This document shows positions 1 to 6,285 of a DNA stretch of 35,518 bases, piece after piece. Location: contig JAFXGP010000034.1 of NCBI GenBank assembly GCA_017521195.1, positions 1-35,518 of the forward strand. Direction: 5' to 3'. This DNA comes from Lachnospiraceae bacterium. GTDB taxonomy: Bacteria > Bacillota > Clostridia > Lachnospirales > Lachnospiraceae. The first letter of the stretch is position 1; each line of letters opens with the position of its first letter. The position numbers and the translations under genes are program-made. Under the pieces are notes generated by a model, which worked only from the letters and a program-made list of their open reading frames with translations, was not told where the DNA came from and did not search any database.

Positions 1-363
1 GAATCTCTTGAACAGAGAGAAATGGGTGTTACTATGGACTGGATCAGATTACAGATTAAATCTGACTTAGTTGACGTAACAGCTGATCAGGTAGCTTCTA
101 TGGTTATCGCTTACGAACCAATCTGGGCAATCGGTACAGGTAAAACTGCTACAACAGAACAGGCTCAGGAAGTTTGTAAAGGAATCCGTGAACTCATCGC
201 TGAAATGTATGATGAAGCTACAGCAGAAGCAGTTCGTATCCAGTACGGCGGATCTGTTAACGCAGCCACAGCAGCAGACTTATTCTCCCAGCCAGACATC
301 GATGGTGGCTTAGTTGGTGGTGCTGCATTAAAACCTGATTTTGGTAAAATCGTTAACTACTAA
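1..363 (+). CDS. tpiA: Triosephosphate isomerase, C-terminal part (5' end outside window)
   Basis: Glycolytic enzyme interconverting dihydroxyacetone phosphate and glyceraldehyde 3-phosphate in the cytoplasm. The frame is open from base 1 ([12 protein letters not shown]), so the gene is cut by the window edge; the ATG at 22 is internal. About 120 residues remain of a usual ~250. Visible hallmarks are the catalytic-glutamate and flexible-loop segment [13 protein letters not shown], the phosphate-binding YGGSV, and the C-terminal [13 protein letters not shown]. The stop TAA is at 361-363 and a hairpin terminator follows at 411-440. In many Firmicutes tpi sits in a gapA-pgk-tpi-gpmI-eno run; gpmI and eno do lie downstream here, but separated by other genes. 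Identification is secure. Confidence 0.97.
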   Translation, partial: ESLEQREMGVTMDWIRLQIKSDLVDVTADQVASMVIAYEPIWAIGTGKTATTEQAQEVCKGIRELIAEMYDEATAEAVRIQYGGSVNAATAADLFSQPDIDGGLVGGAALKPDFGKIVNY

Positions 364-410
364 TTGACAAACAGAACAAAAAGAGATATCTTGATTGTAA
401 GAGATAGTTG

Positions 411-440
411 AAAGGGGTGAGAGTAATCTCATCCCTTTTT
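411..440 (+). terminator. Rho-independent terminator after tpiA
   Basis: The stem AGGGGTGAGA / TCTCATCCCT (one G-T wobble) with a GTAA loop is followed by TTTTT. It ends the glycolytic transcript about 50 bases after the tpiA stop, so the following genes probably have separate transcription. Confidence 0.85.
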
Positions 441-506
441 CACAAGTATGGCATAAAAATACAGAAATCTTGTAATGAGAATATATTTGATATAGGGGAG
501 TAATTC

Positions 507-1418
507 ATGAGGGATTTTATTATTTACTATGATGATAAACCGGTAGCATTTATTGAATTAATAGAAAATGAATATGATGAAAAAGAAAATGCTGATAGAT
601 TACTGACGTATTACAACTCTATTGTAATATGTAATGATGAGTTAAGTGTTAATGGTTTTTGCAGGCTTCCGGCGGAAGCAATGGTGTTGGTATCAGGAAG
701 TAGCAAAGGAACACAGTTAAAATATTTTTTTGATAATAAGTGGTATAAACAGAATCGAATAGGGTATGAAGATTTGGCAGAAGTTCTTTCCTCTCGGGTA
801 TTAATGTGTTCTAATATAGAAAATTATGTGTCTTATAAAAAATGTTTTATTAATGGCAAGAGAGGATGTTATTCGGAAAATTTTTTGAAAAAGAATGAAT
901 CATATTCAAGTTTGCAACGTCTATATGATATATATTATGACAGAGAACTGACAGATGTCGTTCAGGGGATAGGAAATATAGCAGATAAAATACAATATGT
1001 ACTTGAGTTTGTACAAAAAATTACAAAATTGGATATAAAAGAAGAGTTGGGGAAAATGCTTACATTTGATATGTTGATTCTAAACACGGACAGACATTTT
1101 AATAATATAGGACTAATAATTGATAAGGTAACAAGAAAATATAGAGTAGCCCCTGTTTTTGATAATGGAAATGCTTTGTTAAGTAATCTTGGGGAGTTTC
1201 CGTATGATAGGTCGATTGAGGAAAATATAGAAAATGTAATCGGAAAACCATTTTATGCTAATTTAGAGAGACAAGCTATGGAAATAGGTTTTGGACTGAA
1301 GATAAATTATCAAAAATTGTATAAATTATTAGGAAGAGAGCCTGAATCAAGAGCACTTGAAGTACTAAAATATCAGTTGAAAAGATATGAGAAAATACTT
1401 AGGGATGACAATATATAA
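507..1418 (+). CDS. HipA/CtkA-like protein kinase domain protein, no HipB partner
   Basis: 303 residues, preceded by GGGGAG seven bases before the ATG. The second half carries a HipA-type catalytic core: a loop NTDRHFNN near residue 195 (D-R-H-x-x-N, proposed catalytic Asp and metal-binding Asn) and VFDNGNALL near residue 217 (equivalent to the DFG-like aspartate). The N-terminal half has GSSKGTQLKYF and WYK, which I match to the nucleotide-binding region of Firmicutes HipA-like proteins. Known HipA phosphorylates a tRNA synthetase and works with the antitoxin HipB. Here no HTH gene lies on either side, so antitoxin control is not evident. The gene looks more AT-rich than gpmI and tpiA, which may reflect transfer or simply low expression. 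The kinase fold is well supported; substrate and toxin role are unknown. Confidence 0.75.
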   Translation: MRDFIIYYDDKPVAFIELIENEYDEKENADRLLTYYNSIVICNDELSVNGFCRLPAEAMVLVSGSSKGTQLKYFFDNKWYKQNRIGYEDLAEVLSSRVLMCSNIENYVSYKKCFINGKRGCYSENFLKKNESYSSLQRLYDIYYDRELTDVVQGIGNIADKIQYVLEFVQKITKLDIKEELGKMLTFDMLILNTDRHFNNIGLIIDKVTRKYRVAPVFDNGNALLSNLGEFPYDRSIEENIENVIGKPFYANLERQAMEIGFGLKINYQKLYKLLGREPESRALEVLKYQLKRYEKILRDDNI

Positions 1419-1464
1419 AAACATATAGTTGACAGATATCGATGTCAAAAGTTTGAAGAGAATT

Positions 1465-2007
1465 ATGAGAAATAATATACAGAATTTAACTTTTACAGCT
1501 CTTATGGCAGCAGTTCTTTGTGTGATAGGACCTATAGTAATTCCTATTGGTATGGTGCCTGTGAGTTTTGCAAATATGGCGATTTATTTGACCATCATAT
1601 TATTAGGTAAGAAGAGAAGCATTATTAGTGTGGCACTTTACTTATTAATCGGTTTTGTGGGACTTCCTGTATTTGCGGGATTTTCCGGAGGTGCCGGGAA
1701 GCTCCTTGGTCCGACCGGTGGATATTTAATTGGATATCTGGTGTTAAGTTTAATAGGTTGCAGTCTTTTGGAAAAAGGGAAGAAGCAGGGAAAACAAAAG
1801 ATATGGTATCAGATTTTTGCGTTAGGTGTAGGAAATCTGGGATTATATTTTGTGGGAACCGCATGGCTGATGTATCAAAGTAAGTTAAATTTAATGTCAG
1901 CTTTATCGGTAGGAGTGATTCCGTTTCTTTTTTTTGATGTGATAAAGATATTATTGGCGATTAGTATAGGAAACTCTATTAAAAGAAGAATGACGTTTCT
2001 GTTTTAG
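1465..2007 (+). CDS. bioY: BioY-type biotin ECF transporter S component
   Basis: Membrane substrate-binding subunit that captures biotin for an energy-coupling factor transporter; the shared EcfA/EcfT module is not in this window. About 180 residues with roughly six hydrophobic segments. Family landmarks are the N-terminal TFTALMAAV, the GPIVIPIGMVPVSF segment, GFVGLPVF, the glycine-rich GPTGGYLIGYL, and FFDVIKILLA near the C-terminus. I chose ATG 1465, which has GAAGAG just upstream and gives the usual family N-terminus. A TTG at 1429 would add 12 residues but lacks a ribosome binding site. It starts 46 bases after the HipA-like gene and may be cotranscribed with it. No BirA-type operator was seen. 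Confidence 0.9.
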   Translation: MRNNIQNLTFTALMAAVLCVIGPIVIPIGMVPVSFANMAIYLTIILLGKKRSIISVALYLLIGFVGLPVFAGFSGGAGKLLGPTGGYLIGYLVLSLIGCSLLEKGKKQGKQKIWYQIFALGVGNLGLYFVGTAWLMYQSKLNLMSALSVGVIPFLFFDVIKILLAISIGNSIKRRMTFLF

Positions 2008-2094
2008 GTATATATAAATAGTTAGTGTAACAGTAGACGAATAATTTTCGAAGTATAAAGATTATTAAAAGATATATAAATGTGAGGGTTAACC

Positions 2095-2745
2095 ATGAAC
2101 AAGGGAAATTGCATTTTAGTGGGAGCCGGAGATTTAACTATTTCTGAGATTCCTATGGGAGAAAATGATTTGTGTATCGCTGTAGATGCAGGATATGAAT
2201 ATTGCAGGTTATTAGAGATTACACCGGACTATATTCTTGGTGATTTTGATTCTATCAGTGAAAAAGAAGCTGAAAATGTGGCAGAGATTGCAAAACAGGA
2301 AGAAGATAAAGTAATTATTTTACCGATAGAAAAGGATGATACCGATATGTTGGCGGCAATTAAATTGGGATTATCAGAGGGGTATCGGAGTTTTCGGATT
2401 TATGGTGGTATGGGAGGCAGAATTGAGCATACCATTGCCAATATTCAATGTTTATTATACTTAAAAGAACACAATGCTGTAGGTTATTTAATGGATGGCA
2501 CAGGGATGATTCTTGTGGCAAAAGAAGAGGAAATCAGTTTTCAGGATTCCTTGGAAGGGTATATGTCCTTGTTTAGCATGGGTGACAAAGCCACAGTTTC
2601 TATTGAAAATATGAAATACCTTTTGAAGGAGCAGGAAGTGACTAATAGTTTTCCAATTGGAATCAGCAATGAGTTTATCTATGGAAGCAAAGGGAAAGTA
2701 ACGGTTCACCAAGGAGCTGTTGTGATAATTGTGAGCTGGGTATAG
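2095..2745 (+). CDS. thiN: Thiamine pyrophosphokinase
   Basis: Converts thiamine plus ATP to thiamine diphosphate and AMP in the cytoplasm. 216 residues, the usual length. Motifs in order: an N-terminal strand CILVGAGDL, then AVDAGYEY, the acidic LGDFDS (about residue 60), KDDTDMLAA (about residue 82), and the glycine-rich YGGMGGRIEH with a following N. The C-terminal beta domain includes FSMGDKATVS and GISNEF. The ribosome binding site GAGGG precedes ATG 2095. It lies 87 bases after bioY, so the pair could form a cofactor-supply unit (biotin uptake, thiamine activation). The oxoacid oxidoreductase at 30385-33472 needs the thiamine diphosphate this enzyme makes. Confidence 0.93.
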   Translation: MNKGNCILVGAGDLTISEIPMGENDLCIAVDAGYEYCRLLEITPDYILGDFDSISEKEAENVAEIAKQEEDKVIILPIEKDDTDMLAAIKLGLSEGYRSFRIYGGMGGRIEHTIANIQCLLYLKEHNAVGYLMDGTGMILVAKEEEISFQDSLEGYMSLFSMGDKATVSIENMKYLLKEQEVTNSFPIGISNEFIYGSKGKVTVHQGAVVIIVSWV

Positions 2746-2793
2746 GGTAATAAGTAACGTGAAAAATTTTGTCAGGCTCTGAACAGTTACATA

Positions 2794-2823
2794 TTGCCTA
2801 AAAGAAAGAAACAATGTTATACT
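2794..2823 (+). promoter_or_regulatory. Candidate sigma-A promoter for gpmI
   Basis: TTGCCT (2794-2799) and TATACT (2818-2823) separated by 18 bases, about 105 bases upstream of the gpmI start. The leader after it is AT-rich with no clear riboswitch. Confidence 0.55.
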
Positions 2824-2929
2824 ATTATAGGTTAGGGGATTAACCATGAGTGGTTAAAAATAAACCTTTCAAATATAACAAAGTTAAAAACAAAAAAGTA
2901 ATAAATTTAACACATTAAAGGAGAATATC

Positions 2930-4468
2930 ATGAGTAAAAAACCAACCGTATTAATGATTTTAGATGGATATGGCTTAAACAGCAAAGAAAGCGGTAACGC
3001 AGTTGCACAGGCAAAAACTCCTGTTATGGACAAGTTAATGGCAGAATGTCCTTTTGTAAAAGGTAATGCCAGTGGAATGGCAGTAGGTCTTCCTGACGGA
3101 CAGATGGGTAACTCTGAAGTAGGTCACTTGAACACGGGTGCAGGCCGTATCGTATACCAGGAACTTACCAGAATTACCAAAGAAATTCAGGATGGAACAT
3201 TCTTCGAAAATCCTGCATTATTAAATGCAGTTAACAACTGTAAGGAAAACGATTCTGCATTACACATGTTCGGTTTATTATCTGATGGTGGTGTTCACAG
3301 CCACAATACACATCTTTATGGTTTGTTAGAATTAGCAAAAAGAAATGGTCTTTCCAAAGTATATGTACACTGTTTCTTAGACGGTAGAGATACACCTCCT
3401 GCAAGCGGAAAAGGATTTGCAGAGGATTTAGAAGCAAAAATGGCTGAAATCGGTGTGGGTGAAATTGCTTCCGTTATGGGTCGTTACTATGCAATGGACA
3501 GAGATAATAACTACGATAGAGTAAAATTAGCTTATGATGCTTTAACAAAAGGCGAAGGTAACACAGCAGAAAGCGGTCCTGCAGGTATTCAGGCTTCCTA
3601 TGATGCAGAAAAAACAGATGAATTTGTAGTACCTACCGTAGTAGTAAAAGATGGTGCAGCAATCGGAACTATCAAAGATAAAGATTCCGTAATCTTCTTT
3701 AACTTCCGTCCTGACCGTGCGAGAGAAATTACAAGAGCATTCTGTGATGACGACTTCAAAGGATTTGACAGAGAAAGATTAGATATTAAATATGTATGTT
3801 TCTCTGATTATGATCCAACCATTCCTAACAAAGAAGTTGCATTCCACAAAATTGCTGTAACAAATACCTTTGGTGAATGGTTAGCAGCTAACGGCTTAAC
3901 ACAGGCAAGAATCGCTGAAACAGAAAAATATGCACACGTTACATTCTTCTTTAACGGTGGTGTAGAAGAACCAAATGCAGGAGAAGACAGAATTCTTGTG
4001 AACTCTCCTAAGGTTGCTACTTATGACTTAAAACCTGAAATGAGTGCATATGAAGTATGTGATAAATTAACAGAAGCTATTACATCTGATAAATATGATG
4101 TAATCATTATTAACTTCGCTAACCCTGACATGGTAGGACATACAGGTGTTGAAGAAGCAGCTATTAAAGCAGTAGAAGCTGTTGATGAATGTGTAGGTAA
4201 GGCAGTAGAAGCATTAAAATCTGTAGACGGAACAATGTTCATTTGTGCTGACCATGGTAATGCAGAACAGTTGGTTGATTACGAAACAGGTGCTCCATTT
4301 ACAGCACACACAACAAATGAAGTTCCATTTATTTTAGTAAACTACGATCCTGCTTACACATTAAGAGAAGGCGGATGTCTTGCAGACATTATTCCTACTT
4401 TAATCGAAGTAATGGGTAAAGAACAGCCGGTTGAAATGACAGGTAAATCTTTATTAATTAAAAAATAA
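2930..4468 (+). CDS. gpmI: Cofactor-independent phosphoglycerate mutase
   Basis: Manganese-dependent interconversion of 3- and 2-phosphoglycerate in glycolysis. 512 residues, the normal length for the alkaline-phosphatase-like type. The N-terminal MILDGYG holds the metal-binding Asp12; GQMGNSEVGH holds Ser62, the phosphorylated serine; FLDGRDTPP, GRYYAMDRD and FNFRPDRARE are substrate-binding segments; and CADHGNAEQ contributes the C-terminal metal site. AAAGGAG lies eight bases before the ATG. The gene has its own promoter and a strong terminator, so it is probably monocistronic despite lying between tpiA and eno. The sequence uses codons typical of a highly expressed gene. Confidence 0.97.
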   Translation: MSKKPTVLMILDGYGLNSKESGNAVAQAKTPVMDKLMAECPFVKGNASGMAVGLPDGQMGNSEVGHLNTGAGRIVYQELTRITKEIQDGTFFENPALLNAVNNCKENDSALHMFGLLSDGGVHSHNTHLYGLLELAKRNGLSKVYVHCFLDGRDTPPASGKGFAEDLEAKMAEIGVGEIASVMGRYYAMDRDNNYDRVKLAYDALTKGEGNTAESGPAGIQASYDAEKTDEFVVPTVVVKDGAAIGTIKDKDSVIFFNFRPDRAREITRAFCDDDFKGFDRERLDIKYVCFSDYDPTIPNKEVAFHKIAVTNTFGEWLAANGLTQARIAETEKYAHVTFFFNGGVEEPNAGEDRILVNSPKVATYDLKPEMSAYEVCDKLTEAITSDKYDVIIINFANPDMVGHTGVEEAAIKAVEAVDECVGKAVEALKSVDGTMFICADHGNAEQLVDYETGAPFTAHTTNEVPFILVNYDPAYTLREGGCLADIIPTLIEVMGKEQPVEMTGKSLLIKK

Positions 4469-4520
4469 GATAGTTAATTTAGAATTGTTTTGATTAATGA
4501 ATTGGAAATAATACAATGGA

Positions 4521-4556
4521 GAAGGAGCTATGCACGTTTGTGCATGGCTCCTTTTT
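4521..4556 (+). terminator. Rho-independent terminator after gpmI
   Basis: A 12-bp stem GGAGCTATGCAC / GTGCATGGCTCC (one wobble) with a GTTT loop, extended by AA/TT pairing, runs into TTTTT (4552-4556). Confidence 0.93.
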
Positions 4557-4575
4557 CGTGATTAAAGCTATTCTA

Positions 4576-4840
4576 TTTACAGCCCGACGGAGACTTTATT
4601 ATATTCAAACTGTAAAATTTTCATGTTAGGTCGCGGAAAGATGTTATATTACAGCCTATTACCTACTTCGCGGCAAATTAAACTGTAAATTTTATGTGAA
4701 GAACAATAAAATATAGGTGATACTACAGTTTATAAACCTTTATATAGCATATAGACTGTATTAATGTCACGTGATGTGCTTAGACATCAAAGTTGTTACA
4801 GTCCATTTATCTTCGCGCAAGTGTGCAGACTGTAAAAAGC
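4576..4840. repeat. Four-unit periodic array of alternating TTACAG/CTGTAA half-sites
   Basis: This gene-free stretch contains eight short motifs in strict alternation: TTACAG at 4577, 4649, 4723 (CTACAG) and 4796, and its reverse complement CTGTAA at 4610, 4683, 4756 (CTGTAT) and 4830. The period is 72-74 bases. The spacing inside a pair is 33-34 bases and between pairs 39-40 bases. Units 1 and 2 share longer flanks (TTACAGCC; AAACTGTAAA), unit 4 extends to TTACAGTC/GACTGTAA, and CTTCGCG occurs in units 2 and 4. Interiors are otherwise divergent. Small internal inverted repeats exist, for example ATTTTAT/ATAAAAT at 4690-4712. No open frame or known RNA family was recognised. It could be a REP-like interspersed repeat, a protein-binding array, or a structured RNA. 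Confidence 0.75.
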
Positions 4841-4945
4841 TTCCGGCGAGAAAGCTTACGTCAGGCAATATCGATAAGCACCGCAATCAGTACTGAAGCT
4901 AAAGATCCTATAACTAACAGTGAACAAGTTATGTTTAATTTATTA

Positions 4946-4974
4946 TTGACAATATGATTCAACAGGAATATACT
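4946..4974 (+). promoter_or_regulatory. Consensus sigma-A promoter of the ytrA-like ABC operon
   Basis: TTGACA (4946-4951), 17 bases, TATACT (4969-4974): an almost perfect vegetative promoter directly followed by a palindromic operator, the layout expected for a strong promoter held off by a repressor. It also shows that an in-frame ATG at 4954 cannot be the translation start. Confidence 0.85.
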
Positions 4975-5001
4975 AAGTGTACTAGAAGTGATAGTACACT
5001 T
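4975..5001. promoter_or_regulatory. Operator palindrome for the GntR/YtrA regulator
   Basis: A perfect 10-bp inverted repeat AAGTGTACTA / TAGTACACTT with a 7-base centre (GAAGTGA). Read inward it is AGTGTA-N13-TACACT, which is the inverted repeat I recall for Bacillus subtilis YtrA. It starts at the base after the -10 box and covers the likely transcription start, so the gene product encoded 22 bases downstream probably represses its own operon. Confidence 0.8.
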
Positions 5002-5022
5002 GCGACGATGAAAGGAGGAACC

Positions 5023-5370
5023 ATGATAGTTCTTGATTTGAAAGATGCAAGACCTTTATACGAACAGATAGTAGAACGTTTTAAACATCTGATTCTTTGC
5101 GGTGCTCTGCCGGAAGATGAGAAATTACCATCGGTTCGAAATCTTGCTATGGAACTGTCCATCAATCCTAACACAATCCAGAAGGCCTATGGAGAGTTAG
5201 AAAGAGAAGGATTTATCTATAGTGTAAAGGGACGGGGAAACTTTGTGGCTGCAAATAGCAGTTTAAAAGAAGCAAAAAAAGAAGAATTAAAAACTCAGAT
5301 ACTTGCTTTGGTAAAAGAAGGGGAAGCAATCGGACTTACCAGGGAAGATATTATTAATATTTTGAAATAG
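5023..5370 (+). CDS. GntR-family transcriptional regulator, YtrA subfamily
   Basis: 115-residue cytoplasmic repressor. The winged helix fills residues ~8-75: RPLYEQIVERFKHLI, then the recognition segment SVRNLAMELSINPNTIQKAY and the wing GFIYSVKGRGNFV. A short C-terminal tail replaces the large ligand domain of other GntR proteins, which defines the YtrA subfamily. The start is ATG 5023, preceded by AAAGGAGG (5011-5018); the upstream in-frame ATG lies inside the promoter. The ATPase gene begins nine bases after the stop. YtrA-type operons are commonly induced by cell-envelope stress or wall-active antibiotics; that role here is inference. Confidence 0.92.
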   Translation: MIVLDLKDARPLYEQIVERFKHLILCGALPEDEKLPSVRNLAMELSINPNTIQKAYGELEREGFIYSVKGRGNFVAANSSLKEAKKEELKTQILALVKEGEAIGLTREDIINILK

Positions 5371-5379
5371 GAGGCAGAC

Positions 5380-6285
5380 ATGATTACATTAACAAATGTA
5401 TCAAAAAGATTTGATGATGTATGGGCAGTGAATAATGTAAGTCTGACCATGCAGGAAGGTAATGTGTTCGGTTTGATTGGTACTAATGGTGCAGGAAAAA
5501 CCACATTGCTTCGAATGGTTGCCGGAATTATGAAGCCGGATGGCGGCCATGTTTTGATAGATGATAAACCGGTATTTGATAATGAAAATGCTATTAAAGA
5601 TGTATATTTTATCCCTGATGAACCATTTTTCTTTAGAAATGCCAACGGAAAAGATATGGAAAAATATTTAAAAACCATATATGAAAAATTTGACAGCAAT
5701 GCATTTTATGAATATCTGGAAAAATTCAGTTTGGATAAAAACAGAAAAATTTCCACGTTTTCTAAAGGTATGCAGAAACAGATGGCAATTATCTGCGGAC
5801 TTTGTGCCAATACAAAATATCTCATTTGTGATGAGACTTTTGATGGCTTGGATCCGGTAATGCGACAGGGAATCAAAGCCATTTTTGCTAACCATATGGA
5901 AGAAAGAGGATTAACACCAATCATTGCATCCCATAACTTAAGAGAGTTGGAGGATATCTGTGATACGGTAGGACTCTTGCACAAAGGTGGAGTAATCTTA
6001 TCCAAGGATTTGTTGGATATGAAATGCAATATCCAGAAGATTCAATGTGTATTTGCTACGGAAGAAGAAGAAAATAAGGCAATGCAGAAGCTGGCAGTTT
6101 TACAGAAGGAAAAGAGAGGTATGCTTTGTACCATGACCGCCAGAGGAAGCAAAGAAGAAATACAGACAGCATTTACAACATTAGATACTGTATTTTATGA
6201 AGTGCTGCCGTTGTCTTTGGAAGAAATATTTATCAGTGAAACGGAGGTAGTTGGTTATGACATTAAAAAACTCATTTTTAGCTGA
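5380..6285 (+). CDS. ABC transporter ATP-binding protein
   Basis: Cytoplasmic ATPase driving the membrane partner encoded next. 301 residues: Walker A GTNGAGKT at 34-41, signature FSKGMQKQ near 127-134 (a variant of LSGGQ usual in this exporter class), Walker B YLICDET near 147-153 with the catalytic glutamate, and switch histidine in ASHNL. The last ~90 residues are an accessory domain. AGGAGG lies six bases before ATG 5380. Its 3' end overlaps the permease gene by 29 bases (6257-6285), indicating translational coupling. With the YtrA-like repressor this resembles ytr/bcr-type exporters; the substrate cannot be read from sequence. Confidence 0.95.
   Translation: MITLTNVSKRFDDVWAVNNVSLTMQEGNVFGLIGTNGAGKTTLLRMVAGIMKPDGGHVLIDDKPVFDNENAIKDVYFIPDEPFFFRNANGKDMEKYLKTIYEKFDSNAFYEYLEKFSLDKNRKISTFSKGMQKQMAIICGLCANTKYLICDETFDGLDPVMRQGIKAIFANHMEERGLTPIIASHNLRELEDICDTVGLLHKGGVILSKDLLDMKCNIQKIQCVFATEEEENKAMQKLAVLQKEKRGMLCTMTARGSKEEIQTAFTTLDTVFYEVLPLSLEEIFISETEVVGYDIKKLIFS

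Noticed and set aside
364-506. Riboswitch or BirA operator ahead of the hipA-like/bioY genes
   Set aside because: Apart from the tpiA terminator I could see no biotin operator palindrome and no thiamine-type conserved box here or before thiN.
4576-4840. CRISPR array or integron cassette array
   Set aside because: The conserved parts are only 6-8 bases and alternate in orientation, the interiors are not identical repeats, and no cas, integrase or cassette genes are present.
4954-5022. An N-terminal extension of the GntR regulator starting at ATG 4954
   Set aside because: The ATG lies inside the promoter spacer and upstream of the likely transcription start; ATG 5023 has an ideal ribosome binding site.
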